A stretch of 64,000 nucleotides of DNA from Plectrocnemia conspersa (GCA_009617715.1 VTFK01000125.1:372001-436000), one strand, 5' to 3'; counted from the stretch's first letter, positions 33,201 through 42,545 are shown. Translations and numbers: made by a program. Notes: generated by a model not told the origin, from the letters alone.

Positions 33201-36200
33201 GTGGGAATGCAGCGTCCTCACGCGCATTTTTGCACACCGCAAATATGAGCGCTCTTCCCGCTTCTTTACAACACATTCAGCTCGAAAATAATACTTATCG
33301 AACTAATTTGTTAAATGCCGAACACCTGGATCAATGCCGACAATTCCATGACCGCTTGGACGATAATTCGAAAGACGTCATTCCGTGTGACGTGGCCAAG
33401 ACGCTTTAACTTTTTATTTATATAGATATCCCTTAATTATGGAAATGCATAAAAGTATGTTATCCATTATATATTTTTAATTATTTTAATATACTAAGCA
33501 GCGTACTGTAAATCTAGAAAAAATATACAAATTACTTATTAACACTTAAAACAACGGCAACCACGAGGTTCTCTTTACACGTGAACGACGTATTAGTGAA
33601 AAAAATTCAAAAATGGTTTTTAAGGTTCCTTTACAAAATGATATTTGGTTATTATCCGTTCTAATATCACAGCGCCTTTCTTTTAGGAGAGTTCTCGCAG
33701 AAAGTTGTATGTCGCATTTCTTCAAACTACTGAAGGGTGCTGTCGACAATCAGCTGTTCTCGAGTAATTCCAGTTTTGGGGTTTAGATCGTCTTCGAGAA
33801 TCACGATCGCTTCCTCTTTTGATGAACGTTGAGGCTAGGGCGTCCGCGCTTTCCGGCTCTCCTATGGTTGTGGCCATTCGGCTCCTTATTAATACGCTGG
33901 CATTGCACATTGACCTGTTTAATGTTAGCTACGAAGAGCTTGTTAGATTACGATGGTTTTAATATAATCTAAATATATTAAAAAAGTTTTGCTTTAATAA
34001 AAAACATATATCATAATTAATTCATATAAACAGATGTTGATTCATGCATTATATTTCAAAAACATAATTATTCTTAATGAATTTATTTTAGCTGTATTAT
34101 TTAATAATCTCCATAAGCCATATGATTAAATACAACACCTTAGTGTTGGACTTTTGTCTAATTTGATTTGTCAATGTCTTTAAAAATATGTCTCAGGCAT
34201 GTCAAAAGCACGCTTGTTTTTTTTCTAATCTGGCTTTAAAAAAAATATTTTATCAATTGTTTTCTTCTTCCTTTTAGGAGGTGGAGTTCAAGCACGGGTG
34301 TACGAAGCATCGAAATTATCCGATGACCATATAAACATGCAACTTGCTGTGAAAGTATATAAAAGGGTTAAAGGCGTGTCGCCTTTGGCTGTAATAAATG
34401 AAATAGTGGTGATTGCATTTTCTTAACATTTAAAATATTACAGTTATAATCCTTTAACCCTGATCTAATGTATTCATCATATATTGTTACAGTTGCTGAA
34501 GTTGAATCACCAAAACGTGATAAAGCTATTGAGCGTCGTCGAAGAACAAGAACATTTTTATTTAATATTTGATAGATTCGATTTGACAATGCAAGCTATA
34601 TTACGTGTGATGAGGGATAAGAATAGACTGTTCGAAAATGTAACAATATGCACGATCATGAAGATGATTTATGAGGGAGTTTCGTACTTGCATGCTCGAA
34701 ATATTTTCCACGGGTGAGTGGCCACATGCAAATTTTATGAACCATTTAGTACAAAATAATAACAATAATTAATGTTTATGTTAATAGAGATATTCACGGT
34801 GGGAACGTATTAGTTGGAAAAAATGGAACATTGAAACTCTGTGATTTCGGAATGGCGTTGGAGACAGGTAAAAAAGGAGCGAACAACGAAATGTATGGCG
34901 AATCCTCGTACCAATCCGTGAGTATTTATATATTTTTTTATTATTGTAGTATAGACTTATCCAAACCTTCTTAATCGTATTTTTGTATCATAATTTTTTA
35001 GTTATGAATTGTTATTTTATTTGAGGCAAACTTTAAAATTGAAATAAAGTGATTTATACGAACTTTATACACCCATACCTCGCTTTACGGCCTAGAAAAG
35101 CCGTATAACGAATCAAATATTCTAATACAAATTCATACAAATTCAATGGGATCGGTTCCAAATTTGTTAAATATGTAACATGGTTTATCATTTTAAATGC
35201 ATTTTATCTTTTTATTTCATTTAAATAAAAAATACATACATAACAAGTACATACATTTGTACATAAAATAATAACAGACTCCAAAAACAAACAATAATCC
35301 ATAAACAAAAATTAAACAACTTCATGTTACATAAAATATGTGTATGAATACATACATCATTTTTTTTAAATGGCTTTAATCTGAAAACGATGAAGAAATG
35401 GTAACCTGCAGATCACTGTCGTTCTCATTTTTCGCTGGTAAGGATGGGCCTGGCTTAAAAATTGTCCAACGTTGTTTGTCTTGCCTTTTTGTCTCTTTCG
35501 TTCTTCAGTGATTAATAACAGCTAATGGCTGAGTTAATTCCTCGAGAAACTTTTGCGCTACGTTCGACGTCAGGATCGTTTTCAAGGAAGATGTTTATTC
35601 CTTGTTCGAAATAGGAAAAAGCTTTCGACAATTTTTTTGATGTTAGCTGTTTGGATACAACAGGCTTTGTCTCTTCATCAAATGCCGGTTCTGCTTGCAA
35701 CTGAATGAGTTCCTCATATGAAAGGGGTTCATTATCAGCTTCAAGTAGATCAAGCACATCACGTTCGTTCAAATCTTCAAAGCCGAGATCATGTGCTAGA
35801 TCCAAAATGTTTTGCCTAATTTCAGGAATGCAATTAACTTCTGCATCAGTACTTTTTAGACATTCTGGCCATATTTTTTTCCAAACATGGTTCATTGTTG
35901 TTAATTTTAATTCCTTCCATGATTCACTGATGCTGTCAACAGCATCCTTGATGTTATAGTTTTTCCAAAATGTTTTAATTGAAGATTTACCATCGGTTTC
36001 CCTTATAAGTTGTCGGAAAGTTCGACGTAGGTAATATGCCTTAAAAGTGGCTATTGCACTCTGATCCATTGGTTGGATCAGAGCTGTTGTATTTTTCGGA
36101 AGGTACTCAATCATGACATCTTCAAATAGTTTGGATAAATTAGTAGGATGCCCTGGTGCATTATCCAAAATTAGCAAAGCCTTGTTGCTTAAGTTATTGT

Positions 36201-37227
36201 CTCGCAAATATTTTTTCACTTCTGTGCAAAAGTGATATTTGATCCAATCCTCTAAAGTAGCTTTAGTCATCCAAGCTTTCTAGTTGGATCTCCATATGAC
36301 GGTTAATTGTTTTTTCTTTAGTACTTTAAGAGACCTTGGATTTTCGGACAAATATATTAAAAGTGGTTTTAGCTTAAAATCATCCGCGGCATTTGCACCA
36401 AGTAGCAAAGCTAATCGTTCTTTAGACACCTTATAACCAGGCGCAGATTTTTCGGGTTTTGAAATGTACGTGCAATCAGGCATTCGCTTCCAATAAAGCC
36501 CTGTTTCGTCTACGTTAAACACTTTTTCAGGTTTATGACCACCTATTTCAATAATTCCCTTTAAAATGTTGGTATATTCCTTAGATGCGGCCTCATCGGC
36601 GCTAGCTGCTTCACCTTTCATTTTAAAATTATGCAAATTAAATCTATTTTTAAATTTTTTAAAAGATCGATTTCGAAAAAAAGTTTTTTTGCCGTTATAG
36701 CGAAACATTTTAGGCCGTTAATCGAAAACGTGCCTTAATTGAAAAGGGCCGTTATAGCGAAAGGCCATATAAAGAGCGGCCGTACAGCGAGGTATGGGTG
36801 TATTATGTTTTAAATGCTTAAATACTATTAAAAAACATTGCAACTCTGAAAGTTGATACATTTCCTTTGATGTCGTCATCAACTGCCATAAATTTTACCA
36901 TTATATATTTTTTTTCAGAACCGAGACTTTGATTTGCGCCGTGCTGCCTTAATGTCCATGGAACTTGCGACTTGCAGTCCTATGGACTTTTCGACGGTCG
37001 ATTATTCGCAAATGATTGTAATCGCCTCTGTTAAGCATACTGATGAGTACAAAGATTATATAACGGAATGCCGCATTTCAAGTCACCATTTCTTCACTGA
37101 CGCCAGTATAATGTTGGATCATAAATTCTTCACTTTTGCTGGGGGTGAGAAATATTTGGCTCAATTTATTTCCGAGCTCGGCTTTAAATTTGAAAGGGAT
37201 AACACTAATAACGCAACCAACATGTAA
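27035..37227 (+). CDS. Divergent CDK-like (CMGC-type) protein kinase, five exons
   Basis: Joining 27035-27203, 34278-34408, 34493-34713, 34788-34917 and 36919-37227 gives a 319-residue protein; every intron is GT-AG and every junction keeps phase. Kinase landmarks in order: glycine loop LGKCIGGGVQARVYEA (about 52-67), AVKVY with the ATP-binding Lys82, helix-C Glu98 in NEIVLLKLNHQNVIKLL (very close to the CDK form REISLLKELNHPNIVKLL), catalytic loop HGDIHGGN (Asp175, Asn180) and CDFG (Asp193). Unusual points: HRD Arg is Gly174, the catalytic-loop Lys is His177, no APE motif is visible after the DFG and the C-lobe is short, ending at NNATNM. It may be a fast-evolving kinase or a pseudokinase. 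The start codon is the least certain part: the first ATG in the open stretch is at 26949 but falls inside a transposon terminus, so I chose 27035. Substrate and role unknown. Confidence 0.85.
28520..29330 (+). pseudogene. hAT transposase, frameshifted
   Basis: Pieces in order: SRDGLPFNIDLRAALIAKRY with IRNRVVDYSNKIIDEI (28640-28760), KTFDEWTSVANKRYMNINVH, then NDIVSIVTDGASVMV with the catalytic Asp, MPEHQLCTIHGIHLAISENV and YEDEKGFTMAYSESENHRIN (ending about 29234). The DEWTS..N.RY.N.N.H and DIVSIVTDGASVM blocks are diagnostic of hAT transposases of the BED-finger type. Stops occur near 28787 and 28843. The C-terminal dimerisation domain was not recognised. Confidence 0.85.
29575..29990 (-). 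pseudogene. Non-LTR reverse transcriptase fragment
   Basis: One minus-strand frame reads FDTVYRNILLEKLK, GIVGPTLNSLKSYLNSRQQV, VINDTQSVCEVVKRGIPQ, ILGPLLFNLYINDL and YTNDTVII. This is the palm domain of a jockey/CR1-like RT (FDTV.H.IL..KL, the GIPQGSILGPLLF.LYINDL block and the YADD box). The YADD box has become YTND and GIPQGS has become GIPQCY, and stops interrupt the frame. Confidence 0.85.
30530..30824 (-). pseudogene. Possible Helitron ORF fragment
   Basis: The frame contains SQKRQNIDRRTNQAKRKREE, then SRAAESSQQHEVRNRNYADH, a charged, Arg/Glu/Gln-rich sequence like the repeats (R.AESSEQR..R) at the start of insect Helitron replicase proteins. No Rep HUH motif or helicase is nearby. A low-complexity charged host peptide would look similar, so the assignment is tentative. 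Confidence 0.35.
31069..32784 (-). mobile_element. Tigger/pogo element, copy 1, in kinase intron 1
   Basis: Terminal inverted repeats CACCCATACCTCGCTTTACG and (other strand) CACCCATACCTCGATATACG flank 1716 bp, with TA target duplications at 31067-31068 and 32785-32786. The interior carries a minus-strand transposase lacking its DNA-binding half. A near-identical-structure copy is at 35070-36800. Confidence 0.93.
31529..32640 (-). pseudogene. Tigger (jerky-like) transposase, N-terminally deleted, copy 1
   Basis: The main frame (32418-31660) reads LGANAAGDFKLKPLLIY, AWMTKATLEDWFKNHF, KALLILDNAPGHSTNLSKL, MIEYLPKNTTALIQPMDQGA and FWKNYNIKDAVDSI, continuing into a second frame (31717-31529). This is the DDE_1 catalytic domain of Tigger/jerky transposases, with the second Asp in LILDNAPGH. 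Upstream decayed sequence corresponds to VDETGLYWKRMPDCT of copy 2. The CENPB-type helix-turn-helix region is absent. A frameshift near the C-terminus (about 31715) and a break near 32420 inactivate it. Relative to copy 2 it lacks four residues (the NLSN insert). Confidence 0.9.
33130..33430 (+). repeat. CRE-containing repeat, copy 2
   Basis: Forward-strand partner of 26041-26385. GGTGACGTCACGATG, GGGGGTGGGAATGCAGCG, CACATTCAGCTCGAAAATAA and GACAATTCCATGACCGC match in order. The frame 33149-33409 shares NAEHLDQ with copy 1. Confidence 0.6.
34278..34408 (+). CDS. Kinase exon 2 (ATP-binding lobe)
   Basis: Residues 57-100: GGVQARVYEA, LAVKVYKRVKG and AVINEIV. The donor could be GTGGTG (34406) or GTGATT (34409), both in phase; the second keeps the CDK-like spacing EIVLLK. 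Confidence 0.85.
34493..34713 (+). CDS. Kinase exon 3
   Basis: Residues 101-173, from LLKLNHQNVIKLLSVVEEQE through FYLIFDRFDLTMQAIL (hinge) to GVSYLHARNIFH. Acceptor TTGTTACAG, donor GTGAGT. The last two bases begin Gly174. Confidence 0.9.
34788..34917 (+). CDS. Kinase exon 4 (catalytic loop and DFG)
   Basis: Residues 174-217: HGDIHGGNVLVGKNGTLKL straddling the junction, CDFGMALETGKKG, ending GESSYQS. Acceptor TTAATAG, donor GTGAGT. Confidence 0.9.
35070..36800 (-). mobile_element. Tigger/pogo element, copy 2, in kinase intron 4
   Basis: Ends CACCCATACCTCGCTTTACG and (other strand) CACCCATACCTCGCTGTACG, with TA duplications at 35068-35069 and 36801-36802. 1731 bp, closely similar to copy 1 over its whole length and in the same orientation. 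It differs by small indels, including a ~25-bp gap after the left terminus. Confidence 0.93.
35512..36708 (-). pseudogene. Tigger transposase, N-terminally deleted, copy 2
   Basis: The first frame (36708-36280) begins in low-complexity sequence, then RFNLHNFKMKGEAASADEAA, ILKGIIEIGGHKPEKVFNVD with ETGLYWKRMP (first catalytic Asp) and GYKVSKERLALLLGANAADD. A TAG at about 36281 separates it from the second frame (36270-35512): MTKATLEDWIKYHF, LLILDNAPGHPTNL (second Asp), IEYLPKNTTALIQPMDQ, then an intact C-terminal region to SYEELIQLQAEPAFDEETKP. Only one stop interrupts the catalytic domain, so this copy is better preserved than copy 1. The helix-turn-helix DNA-binding region is missing. Confidence 0.9.
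36919..37227 (+). CDS. Kinase exon 5 (C-lobe and stop)
   Basis: Residues 218-319: NRDFDLRRAALMSMELATCS, then VDYSQMIVIASVKHTDEYKD, HHFFTDASIMLDHKFFTFAG and ELGFKFERDN, stop TAA at 37225. It takes the place of the CDK C-lobe, but I cannot align an APE motif. Confidence 0.85.
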   Translation, partial: NRDFDLRRAALMSMELATCSPMDFSTVDYSQMIVIASVKHTDEYKDYITECRISSHHFFTDASIMLDHKFFTFAGGEKYLAQFISELGFKFERDNTNNATNM

Positions 37228-37865
37228 TAGCACTAGTTAATTGCGTGTCATGAGAAGATTGTAAACTAAAGTCTTAAACGTTGGTATCTATTTCTTTTAA
37301 AAAGTAAGACTGTGATTTGTGATAATTTGATTAACTTTTCGTAATATTGTATTTAATGTGCTGTTATTATCAAATAATTCAGTATTTATTTAAAATATAA
37401 GGTTTAGTACCTTTTTGATAGCTAATTTAATGATGTGAACATATTTAAAATTCCTTTAAAATATAATTTTTTTTATAAAATTTAAAAAATTTAAAAAATC
37501 TCAGATTACTAATTAGTTCGTAAGTGTGTAAACAAAAAAATATAATTTAATGTAATATTCCTGTATTTGTATATCCAATAATTTTCATTTGTAACTTTTT
37601 TGTAATTTTCTAGCACTCTTAAGTGCAAAGTTTGATTAATAAAATAATAAAAAGTAAATTTGTGTTTAAATTGTGACCATTTATAACATAATATAAATAT
37701 ATCATTTTTTCTCAAATCAAATTATATGAATCGGAGCTTTGTCTTGGTTTGAATGTTTGATTATGACATTCGAGAAAATATACGTGAAAAGCTAATATAC
37801 ATAGATCAAAAATATGCCTATATTATCCATCGAGCTTCTATTGACCTATAAGTTTACTGCCCGTC
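37228..37865 (+). other. Probable 3' UTR of the kinase gene
   Basis: AT-rich, no coding potential. AATAAA-type signals occur, for example at 37638-37643, but the real cleavage site cannot be told from the sequence. Confidence 0.45.
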
Positions 37866-38896
37866 GCACGATGGGGTAATTGCTCGATCTGGGCGGCCAA
37901 AAGTCGATTATGAAAATTAAAAAAAAAAAATTTTGCTCTGTAAAGCTGATAATAATCAGCAATTCCCCCACTCCTTGCATAACGCTAGCACCCCCACGAT
38001 CGGTCGGAAGTCAGTCATCCCTTCGAGTGCACGCATCGTTTTCTCGGCGTCGATTGCATACTCGTACATTAGACAATTATTATTATTTTATTTGAGTACA
38101 GTTAAAAATCCAAACCATTGATTGTGATAAAGCAGGTAATTGTTTCTACGCTTCATAGCTCTTTGTTGCGGTTGCTGTCATATTAAACACACAATTTTGT
38201 TTTGAATAAGTACTTTTTTTTATTTATTTTTTTCTAATTTTGAGTTCATTAGTTATATTTCCCACCACTTTTTAATGTAGATTTAATATACAATATAAAG
38301 CTTAGGTCTTTCTCTTTATGATACATGTAAAATTGGCTGCGGATTTTTGCGGTTTTTAACACATTGCATACCATTATTCTTAAAAATGGGATGGGGCTTA
38401 GTTGCGAAAGTTAGGACCTAAACGCTTTAAACTATTATAACTTTTTAATTAGGTGACGTGTTAACGTCAAATTTAAAATACAGTGTTATAATGATTGTAA
38501 TTTTTTAATAATATGATCACCGTGGTAAAATCAGTAAACCTCAAATTGTGGATCGCGTGCTAATAAAATAAAATAAAAATTTGCTTAGAATCACCAAATA
38601 TACACATTTAAAAATGAAAACAATACCAAGTATGATAACATACTAGTCAAATACATTTTCTTGATAAAAAAAATATCAAACTTTGTGACATATATAATTT
38701 ATTTTTTATTTTCAACACTTGACGCGGCGAAATTTGCACGACTGTTCAACACGGAATTTCTCTTCCTCGGGCTTACAATTTAAGAAATACTTATTAAAAT
38801 AAAATTGCATGAATTATTTCATGAAAAATAAAAAAAACAAGTTTTTTTTTCAAGTTTTTAAAAAAAAAAAGATTTAAAAAAAATACCCCACAGTGC
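37866..38896. mobile_element. ~1-kb TIR element, left member of an inverted pair
   Basis: Starts GCACGATGGGGTAATTGCTC and ends TACCCCACAGTGC. It aligns in reverse along its full length with 40309-41297: shared blocks include GATCGGTCGGAAGTCAGTCA, CTCGGCGTCGATTGCATACT, CGTGTTAACGTCAAATTTAA and ATTTGCACGACTGTTCAACA or close forms. A GTC word on each side could be a 3-bp target duplication. No transposase. Superfamily open (GCAC..GTGGGGTA ends). Confidence 0.75.
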
Positions 38897-39276
38897 GTCA
38901 CAGCTTCCAATTTTTACACACATACATTCGCGCGTGCTAGAGCCATTCATACAACGTCACAAGAAGAAAGTCGTATATGTTGCACGAAAATACGATTGTG
39001 TGCTGTTTTTGTTTCTACTTTATCGGGGAACTACAGCGTATCGGTATACTTCGGTGAGTTTAGCAGAGGTCGATAACAATGTTACACGTATGATATATTA
39101 CTTTAAAATGCAATTAAAACCATTTAAAAAATGAATAAAATATTCTATTAAATCAGTGAAACAAATACATTTACATACATAGAAATTAATTACATTTAAA
39201 GAATAAAAATTGAAAATTAAATACATTTAAAGAACAAAAATTCTATGAAAATCTACAAAAAATATTAAACAAACAA

Positions 39277-39772
39277 TTAGAGTGGTCTGGTTGTGAGTAG
39301 TAGTTTCGATGTTTTCGGTTGCGTAAGTTGATGATTTGTAGAGGAACATTGTACAGCGAACTGTACAAAATGACTCTCATGAATATCTCCTTCTGGAAGG
39401 CATAGGTGCGTGTCCTGGAGGTATTGCTCGTACACAGTAGCGTAGCTAGGGTATGTGTCACCCGGGGCGATCCTTAAAATTGCCCCCCCCCCCATACATT
39501 TTTTGCATGGTCATAAAATCAGCATTTCTTAAAATAATAAATTGGTTATTATTAAGGTCTTGTTATGCGTGGATTTATATATGCTTTAGTGCATTCAGGG
39601 TTAAGAACTACACTAGACGATTCCATCGCGAATATCCCGCCCCCAAGCAAGTGCCGCCCGGGGCACCCCCCCCCCCCCCATAGCTACGCCACTGCTCGTA
39701 CATGAAGCGAGGCGTAGTCCGTTCAGCGAAGAGGTCGAAGGTGACCTCACTTACAACACGTAGCGCAAACAT
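39277..39772 (-). pseudogene. Small open frame interrupted by a hAT MITE (unidentified)
   Basis: An ATG at 39772 (minus) starts MFALRVVSEVTFDLFAERTT. If the MITE at 39435-39694 and one 8-bp duplication are discounted, the frame runs on through EQYLQDTHLCLPEGDIHESH and TRPL to a stop at 39277, about 75 residues in all. I do not recognise the protein. It could be chance, an old exon or an element ORF. Confidence 0.3.
39435..39694 (-). mobile_element. hAT MITE with 8-bp target duplication
   Basis: Ends CAGTAGCGTAGCTAGGGTAT and (other strand) CAGTGGCGTAGCTATGGGGG, with perfect CTCGTACA duplications at 39427-39434 and 39695-39702. 260 bp, non-coding. Same family as 12989-13235 and 47032-47303. 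Confidence 0.92.
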
Positions 39773-40308
39773 AAACGCCTACAAGCTATCCTAACCCGCC
39801 AACTACCAATCACGTCCCCACCCATTACCTCAAATCCACTCCAACCACAACTTTAATTTAACAATCATCAATAATCAAACAACCAAAAAATACTAGGATA
39901 AAGGCGGGAGCTCAGATTCGTGTCTAATGTATGAATCGCTACACAATTAACTTACTTTTGTACAGAATCAATCAATATCTTCTTCACACATCAGATGCAT
40001 TATTTTATCATTAATAACTAGTTCAATCCTAAGCATAATCCTAGCCATTAAAGGCAAATAATCGATTTGATTTTAATTTATCGATTAATTGACTAATTAT
40101 AAATTAAATACCGGTAGTAGCTAAATTTTTTTTTTTAAATGTACATTTTATTTATTAAAAATTATATATCTATAGCTTAGAACTATAAAAATAACGATAA
40201 TGCTTCAATAATATATAGGCTCACCAATGCGAAAAATTCAATCGGGCAATATTTCGGCGTAAATTTTTTTTTTTTTTAATATGATTGATATTTTTGTATA
40301 TACACGAC
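39705..40308. other. Spacer between the inverted elements, no gene
   Basis: A C-rich stretch at about 39775-39890 lacks guanine on the plus strand over long runs. The rest is AT-rich. No exon was recognised. Confidence 0.4.
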
Positions 40309-41297
40309 GCACTGTGGGGTATTTTCCCGATCTGAGCGGCCAAAATTATGCTGGTAGTCAAATATATAATATTATAAGTGTTAAAAATACATTATAGAAA
40401 AAAAACTTTTTTTTTTAATTTTTTTTTTAATTTTCATGAAATAATTCATGCAATTTTATTTTAATACGTATTTAAAGTATTTCTTAAATTGTAGGCCCGA
40501 GGAAGAGGAATTCCGTGTTGAACAGTTGTGCGAATTTCGCCGCGTCAAGTGTTAAAAATAAAAAATAAATTGTATATGTCACAAAGTTTGATATTTGCTG
40601 TTTTTTTAGCAAGAAAAAGTATTTGACTAGTATTATATCATACTCGGCATCGTTTTCCTTTTTAAATATGTGTATATTTGGTGATTCTAAGCAAATTTTT
40701 ATTTTATTTTATTAGCACGCGATCCACAATTTGAGGTTTACTGATTTTACCATGCTGATCATGTAATTAAAAAATCATAATCATTATAAAACTGTATTTT
40801 AAATTTGACGTTAACACGTCACCTAATTAAAAAGTTATAATAGTTTAAAACGTTTAGCTCCTAACTTTCGCGACTAAGCCCCGTCCCATTTTTAAGAATA
40901 ATGGTATGCAATGTGTTAAAAACCACAAAAATCCGCAGCCAATTTTACTTGTATCATAAAGATTAAGACCTAAGCTTTATATTGTATATAAAATCTACAT
41001 TAAAAAGAGGTGGGAAATATAACTAATGAACTCAAAATTAGAAAAAAGTACTTATTTTTAACTGTACTCAAATAAAATTATAATAATTGTCCAATGTACG
41101 AGTATGCAATCGACGCCGAGAAAACGATGCGAGCATTCAAAGGGATGACTGACTTCCGACCGATCGTGGGGGTGCTAGCGTTGTTGATTATTATGCGCAA
41201 AATTATCAGCTTTACAGAGCAACTTTTTTTTTTACCTGAGCTTAAATTTTCATAATCGACTTTTGGCCGCCCAGATCGAGCAAATACCCCACCGTGC
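40309..41297. mobile_element. ~1-kb TIR element, right member of an inverted pair
   Basis: Left end GCACTGTGGGGTATTTTCCC then GATCTGAGCGGCCAAAA; right end on the other strand GCACGGTGGGGTATTTGCTC then GATCTGGGCGGCCAAAA. This gives inverted repeats of about 40 bp. Reverse-oriented partner of 37866-38896. Confidence 0.75.
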
Positions 41298-41299
41298 AA

Positions 41300-42165
41300 A
41301 GGGTCAAAGGAATTCTGTTATGTAACAGAGAAAAAAATATCTTCGGTAATACCGGTAGAAGCAAAATATTTTTTATTTTTTTTTAAATTTGTGCATCTTA
41401 TTTGAAAAGAAAATAAAAATATGGCACCCATCAGAAATTTTCGAAAATATTTTTTTTATAATTAATAAATTATTTTAATTAAAATATTAATTGTATTGGC
41501 GAAGGATTTGGTTTTGCTGTTCAATGAACATGGTGGATCATGCGATCAAATATATTGAAACAATAGCTGCTGAATAATTTGGTATTGCTAATTAACGAAC
41601 ATGGTGAATCATGCGAGCGGTACTCGGATTATTGTAACGATCAATTAATTAAAATAATAATAATAATGTCAATACGAGTAATGCCGGTATTACTGCAATT
41701 CTTAGGCTAGTCATTTTTATCGTAGAAGGAAAAAAGTTTTCGCTATCGATAAATTAGTTAAAATCCAAATTTCTTGACTAGCAAAATACGGCGAAGTATC
41801 TTAGTATATCCTCAGATATTAAAAATAAATCAACCGAAGCAAAACTATACCATTGAAAGGACCTGCAATTTCATACGCTTTATCGGTTTGGGAATACATA
41901 ATTAACACTCGTAAGCACCCAAAAAATATGTCATTAAGAATCGCGTCAAATGCTCCATCGTTAGTCCGCAACTTTCTGTTACACCGTGACTTAAAAATAA
42001 ATACCCTTAGGAACACTTAGATAAACTAAATGTAAAACACCGCGAGAGAATTAAAGTTCATGAAAACGCGTTTAATAAAAAAGCATGTGAATAATAATAA
42101 TAATATATAATCATTTGCCTAAATTCGTTATACTTCAATAAATTATTTACACACTTTATGTTATT
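41300..42165. other. No gene recognised
   Basis: AT-rich. A GGTATTGCTAATTAACGAACATGG word near 41582 resembles TGGTTTTGCTGTTCAATGAACATGG near 41509, a short local duplication. The 41819-42016 minus frame has no domain. Confidence 0.4.
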
Positions 42166-42169
42166 TTAG

Positions 42170-42545
42170 GTGACATCAACGATACACCGTTATTTATCGC
42201 AGTATTTCCCAACTTTTTTCACTATACTAATCGTTTTTTTATCAACAGCCCTGTATATAATTTATTAAAGCTCATTTTGGTCGTCGCTAATATTATTGAC
42301 AGTACGAAAAATATGAAATATGGGTGCATTTTTTATAATGTATAAATGCTACATTTCATGGACATTTTTTTTAATGTTACTCAAATTATTTCTCAATAGG
42401 TGGTCTAACAATTATTTAAGGGAAGTCTCGTATATTATACGCAAATATTTGCCGTCTGGCTTAAAATGCTTGTACACACATACTACATATTCCAAAGAGA
42501 GCTTTAAGTATTTGTTCACTGTGTTTTTGTTCTTAAAATAGATCA
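42170..42545 (+). pseudogene. Exon-like membrane-protein piece, copy 2 (unidentified)
   Basis: Aligns with 22653-23000. An AG after TTATTTTAG precedes GDINDTPLFIAV. A 4-base insertion then shifts the frame, LLKLILVVANIIDSTKN resumes, and about 50 bases later TTTCTCAATAG precedes RWSNNYLREVSYIIRKYLPS. The matching upstream pyrimidine tracts and AG sites show that intron sequence was duplicated too. Broken by the frameshift. Confidence 0.4.

Larger units (their letters stand above)
27204..34277 (+). other. Kinase intron 1 (7.1 kb), repeat-filled
   Basis: Donor GTAAGT at 27204 and acceptor CTTCCTTTTAG ending at 34277. It contains hAT transposase debris (28520-29330), an RT fragment (29575-29990), a Helitron-like scrap (30530-30824), Tigger copy 1 (31069-32784) and a CRE-type repeat (33130-33430). 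GC-rich words at 27530-27590 and 27765-27860 (for example TCCCGGGATCCCG) look like element ends. The 33540-33960 stretch is more complex than its surroundings but has no exon I recognise. Confidence 0.75.
34918..36918 (+). other. Kinase intron 4, holding Tigger copy 2
   Basis: Donor GTGAGTATT at 34918, acceptor TTTTTTTTCAG ending at 36918. Nearly all of the 2-kb intron is the Tigger element at 35070-36800; without it the intron would be about 270 bases. Confidence 0.85.

Noticed and set aside
33540..33960. More complex sequence with frames on both strands in kinase intron 1
   Set aside because: Looked at as a possible extra kinase exon, but exon 1 and exon 2 already join in phase through the glycine loop, and no family was recognised.
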